Below, piece by piece: positions 1-11,447 of a stretch of DNA of 64,000 nucleotides. The stretch spans positions 7,503,827 through 7,567,826 of the forward strand of contig NC_035177.2 in assembly GCF_001659605.2 (NCBI RefSeq), read 5' to 3'. Both the position numbers and the translations under genes were made by a program. The DNA comes from Manihot esculenta. Lineage: Eukaryota > Streptophyta > Magnoliopsida > Malpighiales > Euphorbiaceae. The notes under the pieces are model-generated. The model did no database searches, was not told the origin of the DNA, and was given only the letters and a program-made list of their open reading frames with translations. How positions within the stretch are numbered: position 1 is the stretch's first letter; each line of letters begins with the position of its first letter.

Positions 1-2318
1 TACCGTCCGGTGGAATTCAGGGATGTCAGAGGTTCTAGAAGGGTAAGAGTGAAGGTTTTCTAAAATGCTTGTAAGAGTTAAGTTTTGAAGAGAAAAGGCT
101 TTGGAGACAAAGGCCAGGTTCGGCCCCCGAATGTAAGTGCGGCCGCCGAAAGTGCTCAATGTTCGGCTTCCGAAGTTCATGTTCGGCCCCCGAACGTTGC
201 ATGGTTTCGCATGCAGGTTTGGCAGCCGAAGGTGAGTCGGTCAGCCAGCTATTGTGCGCTCCTCAGTCCGTGGTTTGGCCAGGTGTTCGCCTCCAGATCA
301 TGATCAGAGGTTAGGCCACGTCTCCCTTGACTCATCTGCAAGCTTTTATTAGCTTAGGCAGGAGCTTGGTTGTGTTTAGTTGGTTTTGAACGTTTTTGAG
401 AGAAAAGAAAAGTTGTGAAGGTTTGAAGCTTTGGAGGAGGAGTTGCTGTGTTGGCTGTTCCTCTTCTGTTTTTCAAAAGGTAAGGGAAGTCTTTAAGCTT
501 GTTTTAATGCTTTTAAAATGGTTAAGGGTAGAGTTGCATGGTTAGGTTTTAAAGCTTAGTTTTGATGCTTTAATGGTGTAAGCATGATTATGTGTTCTAG
601 TTGCTGTTTTGTTGGGGTTAATAGGTAGTTTTGGACCCTTTTGTGCATATACTAGAGTATATGCAAGTTAAAAGGAGTTATGCATGTTGGAGTGGTGTTG
701 GTGCTTGGCAGGAGATGGTTGTGCACGAAGCTGAGTTCTGGATGAACTCAGGTTCGGCCGCCGAAGGGAGGATTCGGCCGCCGAACCCCTTGTGAAGGTA
801 GTTTCGGCTACCTAAGGTTGCCTCCGAAAGAATGGACTTTCGGATCTGTCTTGCACATTCGGCCGCCGAAGATGCCGCCGAAGGTGTCCTGCCTAGCTTT
901 TCCTTTGCATGTTTTAAGTGATTGTTCTATGAGTTTTTAGAGGGGTTTTGGGAAGATGTTTAAGAGTTAATAAGAGTATGTATGACACCTCAATCGAGTC
1001 CTTTTGTGTAGGATCGGACCCGACAGTTCAGGGAGGTCGTCAGGTTTAGCAGTTGCAGAGTCAGTCAGGTTTCTGCTTGAGGAGCAGAGGTGAGTAGAAC
1101 TAAACTTAACTCTTTTCATTGACTAATGGAATGTTTTAGCATATCTCATGCACCATGATATGCAATAGGATGATTGCATTAGAATGCACAAAGATGTTGC
1201 ATTGCATAGTTAATTGTTGATGTGGGTGAATGCTGAATGATCCAATAGTCCCAGACAGGAAGTCCAGGACCCCATTCTACGGCCTGGCAGGTATAGAGAG
1301 TTCAGGACCCCATTCTACGGCCTGACAGGTTTGGTTTTGTACAGGAAGTCCAGGACCCCATGCGATGGCCTGGCAGATTTATTATTTATACAGGAAAAAT
1401 CCAGGACCTCATCACTGGCCTGGAAATTTAAAATATGTGTGTGTGTATGTATGGATGTATGTATGCATGACAGGAAGACCAGGACCCCATTCAACGGCCT
1501 GGCACGGATTAGATACTGGGACTATGTGGTGACAGGTTTACCCTAGATGTGAATTGTCTGTGATGTGATGCATTTTCATATATAGTGCGTCTGAATGAAC
1601 TGTTTTCAGTGTTTCTACTCACTGGGCTTTAGTAGCTCATCCCTTTCCCTTAATCCCAGTTTTGCAGGTTCAGGGTAGCTGGGAAGGGCAGAAGCAACAG
1701 AGTTATACGAAAGGATTGCATGTGTAATAGTATAGTGTGGACATGATGTATCTAAAGAGATATATGTAAAAGTGATGTAATAGTTAGTCAGTTAATGTAT
1801 AAATGAGTTAGAATGTGCTTTTGCCTATTGTCTAGTGTATGTGAATCCCTAGTGTATGCATGTATCCTGTTTTACAGTTTCTTGATGAGAAATGAGTCAG
1901 ACCAGGCTTAATTTAGGTTGTGATTCGAAAACCCAGTGAATTATAACTGTTAACTTATGATATGCTGACCCTTACAGAGTGGGTTCTATGCTGCAGAGCG
2001 CATAGGGCATGGAGGTTACTTAGTAAAGCATCACTGGTGTATTATAGATAGCCTGAAGGCTAGTTCAGATTTGTATATCTGAGCATGTTGGTTCATATGA
2101 TTGGACCTACAGAGAGTGTTTTAAAGGTTAAGTCTGGTAGTTTTAAAGTAAAGTTTTATCAGTTACTAGTCCAGTCGGATCATGTATGGGATTTTAACAG
2201 GTACACAGAGTTCAGGAGAGGCTTACTACGGGTCTAGGCGGCCTTAAGCCGATCTGGATCCTAGTGCCGAGCGGTTCGGACCGTTACAAGAGGGGTATCG
2301 GTTTTCCGGGTCGTTACA
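1..2318 (+). repeat. Tekay/Del-type LTR, 5' end cut by window edge
   Basis: The sequence begins about 40 bases inside an LTR; the missing start is inferred from the related LTR at 22682, which shares the following text almost base for base. It ends in GTTACA at 2318. No primer binding site follows, so it is a solo LTR or the 3' LTR of an element lying to the left. It carries two clusters of the TTCGGCCGCCGAA palindrome (about 118-235 and 750-885) and a tandem block of CCAGG...CCTGG units (1256-1506). The flank from 2319 is Athila-like 3' internal sequence, so this LTR was inserted into that element. Short ORFs inside it are not coding. Confidence 0.85.
1256..1506 (+). repeat. CCAGG...CCTGG tandem hairpin units in LTR
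   Basis: Four to five units of roughly 28 bases begin with CCAGG and end with CCTGG or a near variant, so each can fold on itself. The loop mostly reads ACCCCATTCTACGG. The units are separated by 15-50 bases of unrelated text. Comparable blocks sit at the same relative place in the other autonomous Tekay LTRs of the window. Confidence 0.7.
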
Positions 2319-3318
2319 CAGCTGTTTGCCCAAACAGTACTGGGCAAACAGCCACACCAGGGAAGTACCAGTTTTTCTTTTTGAACTTTAATTTTTCCAT
2401 ACATTGAGGACAATGCATGATTTAGGTGTGGGGGTGCATATCTCTGAATTTTATTTTTTAAGTTTATTTTTGCTTTAGTCTTTAGTTTGCTTGCATTAGG
2501 CAAAATTTTTTCATTTTTATTCATGCTTTCAATAATACACTCACAACCACAACAACCTTCTTCTTCTTTTTGATTTGCTCTACTCAAACTAATGAACTAT
2601 GTTAGATGAGTTTATCTTGCCATGACCCCATTGATGTGATGACTCTTTAAACTTATATTGAATCAATTGCAGTGAGTTATATTCATGATTGAGAATTACC
2701 TTTTGAATTGAATCTTGGAGCTTGCCAATGGTGAAAAATATACTGATGACCCTCGATTGAAGTGAACAAAATTAAATTGTGTGAATGAACTTAACATGAC
2801 TTGCTTTAGCAATAGGTGTTGATTTGCCCAAATCATTGAGAGAAAGAAAATTCAGCAAAGGCAAAGCCCTCAAAAGCACAAAAAATAAAAAATAATAATA
2901 ATAAAAAAAAAATAGTCAAAAGACTATGAACAAGGCTAGTAGCCACTTGGTTAGGTGACCAACTGAAATATCAAAAAGTATATCAAAAATAGGTTGGTGA
3001 CCTTTTCAAGCAAGATCTAAAGTGTAAAAAGCCTGAATAAAGTACTTCAAGGTAAGGGCAAGTCACACCAAAAGCTAGAAAAAGTCTTAACAAATAATGT
3101 GCATGGTTCCTCTTGAGGAAAACAAATCCTAGCCATAGTAAGCAAAGGGAAACAAGGAGAAAGGTGAGTAATCTTCATGCATATACTCTTCACTGCAATG
3201 CTTCAAAATAGGTGTCTAGAGTAAGAGCTTAAGTGGTAATAAGGATCTAGAGTAAGAAAGCTTATTTGACTAAGTCTATTTGCTTGAGGACAAGCAAAGG
3301 GTTAGGTGTGGGGGTATT
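2319..3318 (+). mobile_element. Athila-like element, 3' internal region with polypurine tract
   Basis: This non-coding region matches 45540-46595 of the second Athila-like copy in order and wording. Shared landmarks are a first motif TTGAGGACAA...GTGTGGGGGT at 2404-2435, an AT-rich middle with the phrase AAATCATTGAGAGAAAG, and a second TTGAGGACAA...GTGTGGGGGTATT at 3284-3318 that serves as the polypurine tract directly before the LTR. A simple A/T-rich run lies at about 2878-2915. The 5' side is cut by the Tekay LTR ending at 2318, directly beside a TGTTTGCCCAAACA palindrome. No protein-coding potential is seen. Confidence 0.75.
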
Positions 3319-3488
3319 TGATAGAGCCAAATTTAGACCCATTTTCTATATTGTTATTTATGTCAATTTACATATTTTCTGCCTAATTTTGTGGTTTTGA
3401 TCTTATTTTGCAGAAAATGGAGTAAAATGGTAATTTGGCAAAAATGGCTCTAAATCTGCCCAAAAGAGAGTAAAGATGCACAAGCATG

Positions 3489-3664
3489 GTTTGCCCAACT
3501 TGTTTGCCCAAACCAAAGTGAAGCTGAGAAGAAGAAGAAAAGCGATAAGCTGGCTGCCCAGACTGTTTGCCCAAACAGCACTAGGCAAACAGCGAAGCAA
3601 GGCAGAATGTAGGCAGAAACTGATCCCAGACAGCCTGTTTGCCCAAACAGCGTCGGGCAAACAG
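3489..3664 (+). repeat. TGTTTGCCCAAACA palindrome cluster
   Basis: Several copies of the interrupted palindrome TGTTTGCCCAAACA, and of its partner half GGGCAAACAG, occur within 180 bases about 240-410 bases upstream of the LTR TATA box. The same motif recurs at 2322-2352 and in the inverted LTR fragment at 39019. It is a family-specific LTR feature. Confidence 0.7.
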
Positions 3665-3901
3665 CACCAGCAGGTAGAAACCAGCAGAAATCTGCCAAAC
3701 TTGCTGACCAGGTCAACACGAATCCCCACGCACTCCAAACACGTGGGACAGCTCAGAAACACCTGTGTACACCTCAGCAAGCTCTCCTACATATTCAGGA
3801 AGCCAAGAAATAAAAAGACAAGAATGCCCTTCAAGAATTCAAGACTAAATAGGAAAAAAGAGTCCCAAACTAAAAAGGAAACTTGGGGCAGCCTCTTCAG
3901 C

Positions 3902-3909
3902 TATAAAAA
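3902..3909 (+). promoter_or_regulatory. TATA box of Athila-like LTR
   Basis: TATAAAAA followed by GGGATGCAAAC, about 580 bases into the LTR. The related LTR has TATAAAAAGG at 47383, preceded by a similar GCAGCCTCTTC phrase, which supports it as the conserved RNA polymerase II promoter. Confidence 0.65.
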
Positions 3910-4874
3910 GGGATGCAAACCAGCAAAGAAGACATCCTGGAATCCTTGGATCATCTTTGGATCACCAGACTGTCGGCAGAGCCACACCAGCAGCTGCGCC
4001 CTTGCGCCAGCCCTTCTTTCTTTCTTTTCTTGTTTTCTTTCTTTTCTTTTATGTTAGTTTCAGCCATGAGTGGCTGAAACCCTTTTGCTAGTTGAAGAAT
4101 AAGGTGAAACTTTGGTTGTTCATGGATTGTGAGATCTGAACCTTTGTGTTAATCTTTTATTAATCAATATTTATGCAATTTTGTGCTTAATTAATTGTTG
4201 CCTTGTTATCTTAATCAAATTGGCCTATTGATTATTGATTGCAAAGTTATAAATCTGTTTGTTTGGATAATTCTTAGTCCGTAATTGCTGGAATTGTTCA
4301 CACACAAGAACACTTGGTGTAAAAAACCAAGAAATTGCATAATCTAGCAATATCACCATGCTTATGGGTAGCTAGAATTAGGTCTCTCTTTCTCTTAATG
4401 CAATCAACAATTGTTTGTTGCCTATGGCCCAAGGACGTTCCTTGGCAATTTGTTGATTAGTGATTGATTAGAGGACGTTCCCTAATTGATCTAAGCTTAA
4501 GGAGGGATTTGGTTGGTGAGAAGCTTCTTCCACCTCCTAAACTAATTTATTGAACCTAATAAAAGAATCTTTTGTGTCAATGATCAATCCCAACAACTAA
4601 AGTGGATCCAATTCTTCAACTAGGCTTTTCTCATTATTGATTTCTCTTTACTTTATTACTTGCTTTACTTGCTTGCTTTCAATTCTAGTTTAGACATCAA
4701 ATCTTCAAAACCCCCAATTTTACTTTTATTGTCTCTTTATTTACTTGGTCTTGATAAGAAGAATAAATAGTATTGATTCCCTGTGGATACGATCCCTTTG
4801 CCACTGTCTACAAGTTATTAAATTGTTGGTAACCAAAAGGGTTATTTTTGACCGGCCTCGACAACCGACTGTCA

Positions 4875-7800
4875 ACCGGCCTCCTCTCTGCTGTGATGTG
4901 GGACAAACTGCCAAGTGATTTCCGGCTTAAGGCATCAGCTATGACATTAGCCTTTCCCGGATGATACTGGATCTTGCAATCATAATCACTGAGTAATTCT
5001 ACCCACCGTCTCTGCCTCAAATTTAGCTCTCTATGGCTCAAGATGTGCTGCAGGCTCTTATGATCTGTAAAGATTTCACATTTAACCCCATAGAGGTAAT
5101 GCCTCCACATCTTGAGTGCAAAGATAACAGCTTCCATCTCAAGATCGTGTGTAGGATAGTTTAGCTCGTGCTTCTTCAGCTGTCTAGAAGCATAAGCTAT
5201 CACTTTGCTATTCTGCATCAACACACAACCTAATCCCACTCGGGATGCATCACAGAACACTGTGAAGTCCTCATCACTGGTAGGCATAGCTAAAACCAGC
5301 GCTGAAGTCAACCTCCTGTTTAGCTCTTCGAAGCTCTCTTCACATTGGTCAGACCATGTGAATCTCTGGTTCTTCCTAGTTAGTCTGGTCATGGGAGCAG
5401 CAATCTTTGAGAAGTCTTGAACGAACCTTCTATAGTAGCCTGCCAAACCCAGAAAACTCTTAATCTCTGTCACTGTGGTGGGTCTAGGCCAGTTGGCTAT
5501 AGCTTCTATCTTCTTGGGGTCCACTGCTATTCCTTGGTCTGACACTACATGCCCCAAGAAAGAAATGCTCCTCAGCCAGAACTCACACTTGGAGAACTTG
5601 GCATACAAGCCATGCTCTCTCAAGGTCTGCAGGACTATCCTCAGATGCTGGGCATGCTCCTCTGCATTCCTGGAATACACCAAGATATCATCTATAAAGA
5701 CAATCACAAAGTGATCCAGGTACTGTTTGAAAACTCTGTTCATGAGATCCATGAATGCTGCAGGGGCGTTAGTTAACCCGAACGGCATTACTAGGAACTC
5801 ATAATGCCCATATCCGGTCCTGAAAGCTGTCGTTGACACATGCTCTTCCCTGATTCTCAACTGGTGGTATCCCGATCTCATATCTATCTTAGAAAAACAA
5901 CCTGCTCCTGCTAGCTGGTCGAATAGATTGTCGATCCTGGGTAGAGGATACTTATTCTTGGTAGTGACCTTGTTCAACTGCCTGTAGTCGATACAAAGTC
6001 CGAGGGATCCATCCTTCTTTCTGACAAACAGCACTGGAGCACCCCAGGGTGAGGTACTTGGTCGGATGAAACCCTTGTCTACCAACTCCTGCAACTGCTC
6101 TTTCAGTTCTTTCAACTCAGCTGGTGCCATCCTGTAGGGAGGGATAGAGATCGGTCTGGTACCAGGCATTAACTCAATCTCGAACTCTATCTCCCTATCA
6201 GGTGGTAGTCCCGGAAGCTCATTTGGGAAGACATCTGGAAACTCTCTGACTACTGGTACAGAGGATGGCTCCCTAACCTGACTATCTAGCTCTCTCACAT
6301 GAGCTAGAAACCCCTGACAACCCCTCCTAAGCAACCTGCGAGCCTGAAGGGCTGATATCAAACCTCTAGGTGTACCCCTCCTGTCTCCTCTGAAGACACA
6401 CTCTGACCCATACTGGTCTCTAAAACTGACTACCTTGTCTCTGCAGTTCAAGGTAGCACCATATGTAGATAGCCAATCCATCCCTAGAATGACATCAAAA
6501 TCTGTCAACTCTAGAACCACAAGGTCAGCTGGAAGGCATCTACCCTCTATGAACACTGGACTGAAATGACAGACTAACTATGCCAATGATGGGTCACATT
6601 TGGGTCCACTAACCTAGAGAGGACACTCTAACCCAGAGACTATCAGACCCAACCTCTCCACGACTCTAGAAGCAATAAAAGAGTGAGAAGCACCGGGGTC
6701 CATCAAAGCATACACCTTAGAACACCCAATGATGAGGTTACCTAACACCACTGTGTTCGACGTGTCTGCCTCCTACTGTGTCATTGTGAAGATCCGTGCT
6801 GGGGCTGACGGACCTTCACCTCGGGAATCTGCTGCTGAAGAAGAGGCGAACCCTCTCCCTCTACCTCTGCCACTACTCTGAGGCATGGCTGAAGCTGCTG
6901 GCTGTGCCACACTGCCAGAGGTCATCTGCTGGGATGGTGCCATTAAGGTAGCCTGAGGACATTCCCGTGCAAAATGTCCCTCCTGCCCACACTTAAAGCA
7001 GGCTGTAGATCCCAACCGACAAACTCCCCTGTGCGGTTTTCCACATCTCATACACACTGAACTGCATGTGCCAGAGCTTGAGCCACTACCCATTCCCAGA
7101 CCAGACTTGATCTTGTTCCAGAACTTGCCCTTTTTAATCTTTGCCCTCCTCCATTTCTTACTGCCCATAGCTGCTGTACTCTGAGAAGAGGGATCTAGCT
7201 TGGAACCTGAAGACTGTGCCTTGGGCTGTTTGACTGTCCCCTGAATAATGGCACTAGCCTCCATCTTTCTGGCCGCATCCACTATAGAGTGGAAACTCTC
7301 TTTCTCTGCCAGAAGAATCAAGGAAGAATACCTGGGATGGAGTCTCATAGTATATCTCCTTGCCTTCTTCTGGTCAGTGTCATAAGCTTGACCCACATAC
7401 TATAACAATTCCAGGAACTTATCAGTATATTCATCAACACTCATCTCTTCAGTCTGTCTTAGTTGTTCAAATTCTATGACTTTCATCTCCTTGGAACTGT
7501 CAGGAAAAGCCCACCCAGCAAATTCATTGGCGAACTCTTCCCATGACATGCTGTCCAACCTGGGGTCCACATAATTCTTATACCACTCACGGGCTTTCTT
7601 ACACTTCAGTGTGAACCCTGCCATCTCAATGGCTCTACTATCATCAGCTCCTAACTCACTGGTTATCATCATAACCGATCTGAGGTATTCAAATGGATCA
7701 TCTCCCGTGTTGAATTTGGGAGCATCCAACTTCAAGTACTCTGTCATTTTCACTTTATTTCCCCCAGATGAGCTAGGTTGAGGTGCTTGGACAATAGGGG

Positions 7801-8311
7801 TTGCTGGTTTTGGTGGTGGAGGTGGAGGTGCTGTATCTCTTCGATCAGGGTATGCCGTACTAGGATGGAAAGGTGGGGGTGGATACATGGGATGTGATGG
7901 GTAAAAAGGAGGATAAGGCATGTAAGGCATGTAGGTAGGATATGGGACAAAACTAGAGTAATTCGACGTACCTCCCATCAGTTACCCCGGGCCCTGTGGA
8001 AAGGGTGGGTAGCCAAACCTCGAGGCCTGAGCGCCTCCTTGGGACTCTCCCATACCCTCTTCAGACCTGTCCCTACCCATGCTTTCATCTCTGCTCTAGT
8101 CAACATCCATCGCCTCCCTCACTTCATCTAATCTCCCTCCTCTATCTGTTCCTCTTCTGCTCTTGTCAGAAGACCTTCTAGGGTCTCTTGATGTACCCTT
8201 CTTGCTTGACCTGTGAGACACCGCCCTTGGCAGCGCAGAAGGACGAGCATCTGCACCCTCACTCTCTGGTGGGACTCCAGTCAATCGTGCAGATCGACGA
8301 GTTCCTCTCAT
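4875..8311 (-). pseudogene. gag-pol: Tekay chromovirus gag-pol, truncated and with several stops
   Basis: Read on the minus strand, the frame starts at an ATG at 8311 (start of the MRGTRRSAR Gag N-terminus). It then gives a Pro/Tyr-rich Gag segment, the capsid-like region, two CCHC zinc knuckles, protease, reverse transcriptase with IDDILVYS, and RNase H as far as the ADALSRK motif. It breaks at 4875, where the Athila-like LTR was inserted, so integrase and chromodomain are missing. In-frame stops include 8096-8098 and 7400-7402 (CAG to TAG), 6614-6616 (TGG to TAG) and one near 6774-6776. A further stop lies near 7981 and a changed stretch near 6577. The protease active site and part of Gag are thus separated from RT. 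This is a dead copy related to, but clearly older than, those at 18354 and 52757. Confidence 0.85.
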
Positions 8312-8570
8312 CTTAACTCTGAAAAACAACACATAACATTACACATTAGCATCATACGATCCATGTGGAAACACATGAACCCTCAAGCATAATTCACATA
8401 TCAACAATGCACATGCATAAATCATGGCATTTCACATCATCATATAGACAGGACTCCACATCCTATCCTAGTGGACATGATTTCCTATTGTGCTTGACCT
8501 ACTCTAACCTCTATGAGCCCGACACTCTCTATAGGTCCGACCATATGAACCTAGGGCTCTGATACCAATC
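8312..8570 (-). promoter_or_regulatory. Tekay leader with primer binding site
   Basis: The minus-strand complement of 8556-8568 reads TTGGTATCAGAGC, the initiator-Met-tRNA-type primer binding site, lying two bases inside the LTR end at 8571. Between it and the Gag ATG at 8311 is a leader of about 245 bases. It ends in a pyrimidine-rich TTTTTCAG just before the start codon, which resembles a 3' splice site. Confidence 0.75.
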
Positions 8571-9129
8571 TGTAATAGCCCGAAAACCGGACCGGTACCA
8601 GCGCTAGGATTCAAATCGACTTAAGGTCACCGGGACCCGTAGCAAGCCTGCTATACTCTCTGTGTACCTGTAAAATCCCATACATGGTCATACATTTTTC
8701 TTGAAAAACTAAAAACTTGGTTCTATGCCAAGGCTCAACCTGTGCATGCACTATCTCTGCACTATAAAACCTCCTTACTAGAGCTCTCATCATTGCTCTA
8801 GACGGGTTAAACTCATAATATGTTAAGCCTGGTTTTTCATACTCATCAATAAAACATTTACATAAACAACCATGTATACAAAAAGGGATTTACAAAACAT
8901 ATGGGTCAAGCACAATACTAAAACATCTCTTTACAATATTACATGTCCACACTAAGCTATTACACAACTCTTCTCTCTTCCTGTACCCTGTTGAACTCCC
9001 TCTGAAATCTGAACCTGCAAGACTGGGGTTAGGGGAGAGGGGTGAGCTATACTAGCCCAGTGAGTGGAGCACTAGAATAAAACCAATAAAACATGCTTCT
9101 GTGAAATGCAACACATCACAAACAGTTTA
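8571..9129 (-). repeat. Tekay 5' LTR, inner part only
   Basis: This is the last 559 bases (minus-strand sense) of the 5' LTR belonging to the element at 4875-8570. It starts TGTAATAGCC on the plus strand. It is interrupted at 9129/9130 by another Tekay LTR. The rest of this LTR is not found anywhere to the right in the window. Confidence 0.75.
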
Positions 9130-11374
9130 TGTAACGACCCCAAAATGGACCGTCACCGGCGCTAGGATTCAGATCGGCTTAAGGCCGCCAGAACCCGTAG
9201 CAAGCCTGCTATACTCTCTGTGTACCTGTAAATCTCATACATGATCATGCATTTTCTGTAAAAATAAAAACTCTTTTCTCTGGACCAAGACTTAACCTGT
9301 GCATGTACTATCTCTGTACTCTGTACCCCTGACTAGAGCTTGCTCTAGATGGGTTAATTCATACCTGTTAAGCCTGGTTTTTCACATACTCTGTAAAACA
9401 GTTATACATATACAGATCATGTACATAACAAAAGATTTACAACACTTAACTAAGTCAAGCACAATTCTAACTTTATACACAACTGTTACATCTTTTTAAC
9501 ATTACATGTCCACAAAATTCTATTACAAAACTCTTCTCTCTCTCTGTACTCTGCTGGACTTCCCCTGTACACTGTACACTGAACCTGCAAAACTGGGGTT
9601 AAGGGAGTGGGATGAGCTCTATAGCCCAGTGAATAGAACAGTAAAATAAGTCATTAAAATATGATCTTATAGAATGTATCATATCACAGACAATCCACAT
9701 CAAGGGTAAACCCGTCACCACATAGTCCCAGTAACTGATCCGTGCCAGGCCGTAGACTGGGGTCCTGGTCTTCCTGTACTGTATATATATATGTGTATAT
9801 AACACCTGTACTTACCATTTGCCAGGCATAGACCGGAAACCTGGTCTTACTATACCTGCCAGGCCGTAGAATGGGGTCCTGGACTTTCCTATACCTACCA
9901 GGCCGTAGAATGGGGTCCTGGACTTCCTGTATGGAACTATTGGATCATTCAGCATTCACCCACATCAACAAATAAGTATGCAATGCAACATCTTTGTGAA
10001 TTATAATGCAATCAACCTATTGCATAATCATGATGCATGAAAGATGCTAAAAGCAGTTAATGTCTCAATTAAAACGAGTAATAAGTTTAGTTCCACTCAC
10101 CTCTGGCTATCTCTGGACTGACTCTACAGGTTCTGAAGCAGTACTCACTGCTGCTCTCTCTGGTTCCTCTGGTCTGTGTAGGCACAGATAATGCAAATGA
10201 GGGACCAAACTAGCTTATGAACACCTTTAATAAACTCCCTAAGAAACCCCTTACACTCACTCAAACATCCATGCAAAGCATGCAAAGAAAGGCTGGACAG
10301 AACACTTTCGGCGGCAGGTTCAGCGGCCGAAAGTCCTCTCTAGAGACGAAACTCATGCACCTTCGGCGGCCGAATCTCAACTTTCGGCAGCCGAACCCTT
10401 TCAGGGGCAAGTTTCGAGGGCTGAAAGGCACTCCAGAGACGAAAGTCTCTAACCTTCGACGGCACCTTCGGCGGCCGAAACTCCCCTTCAGAGCCGAAAG
10501 TCCAAAGGCTCGGGGGCAAGCTTAGGCAGCCGAAGCCATCTCCTCATGGGTTCGGCGGCCGAATGTACCTTCGGCGGCCGAACCTGAGTTCATCAGCAAG
10601 GCAGAAACTTGCTCTGCCTCTTCGCCAAAAGTACAAAACTCTCCCAATCTCAAACACCTCACTTCCTCAACTTGCATACACCCAAGTATATGCTCAAAGG
10701 GGTCAAAAACTACCTTAAAACCCCAACAACACAAACATATAACACATATACAAGCTTTTCTCACAAAATCATCAAAACCTCACAAATAACCCTATTCATG
10801 CAACTCTCCCCCAAAACCTCATAAAACCTTCAGAAAACATGAAAACAAGCTCAGGATCTTCACTTACCTCTTGAAACCAAGAAGATGAACGATCCTAACG
10901 TGGAGTTTTGGACCAACTCTCCTTCAAACTTTCCAAACTTCAAAATTCATGTTTTAAGCTTAAAACCTTCAAAATAACATAAAAACTAATCAAACCTTTG
11001 CAAAATTTGATGAACACATGAAGAAATCTCAAAAAGGACAGGGTCTCACCTCAGAAAGTGAAAGAAAAGGCAATCCTTATCGTTTCAACCGACTGAGGGC
11101 CTTTTATAGGTGGCTGGCCAGACCACCTTCGGCAGCCACACGTGAAACCGAAAGCCATTCATGTTCAGCGGCCGAACCTCACCTTCGGCAGCCGAACCTG
11201 GCTTTTCTGCCTTGGTTCTTTTCTCTTAAAAACTCATTTTCTTATACTTTAAAATTATGAAACATATCAAAACATTGAAGAAAAACATAAATCTGACCCT
11301 TCTAGAAACTTCCGACATCCTGGATTCCATCGGACGACAGGAATTCTGATGCCGGAATCTAGCCGTATATTACA
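9130..11374 (-). repeat. Tekay 3' LTR
   Basis: On the plus strand it runs from TGTAACGACC to TATTACA, followed by the complement of the polypurine tract. Length is about 2245 bases. It holds CCAGG...CCTGG units at 9745-9921, TTCGG(CGG)CCGAA palindromes at about 10306-10590 and 11160-11205, and a TATA box at 11101-11110. The order in the sense direction is palindromes, TATA, second palindrome group, hairpin units, LTR end. Confidence 0.85.
11101..11110 (-). promoter_or_regulatory. TATA box of Tekay LTR
   Basis: The minus strand reads CCTATAAAAG, directly after GGCCAGCCA. The same context precedes the TATA box at 43041 in another Tekay LTR. TTCGGC-type palindromes lie just upstream. Confidence 0.6.
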
Positions 11375-11447
11375 TTCTCCCCCCCTTAAGAACATTCGTC
11401 CTCGAATGTTCCTAAACAAATAAACACATAAAAAAAAGAAACTAACC
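11375..11447 (-). promoter_or_regulatory. Polypurine tract and conserved hairpin
   Basis: On the minus strand a 20-base perfect stem-loop (11391-11410; arms AACATTCG and CGAATGTT) is followed by CTTAAGGGGGGGAGAA and then the LTR. The G run is the plus-strand primer for reverse transcription. The hairpin is conserved beside every polypurine tract of this family in the window. Confidence 0.75.

Larger units (their letters stand above)
3319..4874 (+). repeat. Athila-like 3' LTR
   Basis: The LTR starts TGATAGAGCC straight after the GTGTGGGGGTATT polypurine tract and ends GTCA at 4874. The end point is set by comparison with the related LTR at 46596-48361 (both end in CGACAACCG-NNN-GTCA) and by the resumption of Tekay pol immediately afterwards. 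It was therefore inserted into the RNase H/integrase linker of the minus-strand element at 4875. The expected 5-base target duplicate on this side is ACCGG (4875-4879). A TATA box lies at 3902, and a cluster of TGTTTGCCC palindromes at 3489-3664. A 193-codon ORF at 3476-4057 falls inside the LTR and is not credible as a gene. Confidence 0.8.

Noticed and set aside
3476..4057. 193-codon ORF in the Athila-like LTR
   Set aside because: It lies across the U3 palindromes and the TATA box, has no family resemblance, and the related LTR at 46596 does not preserve it.
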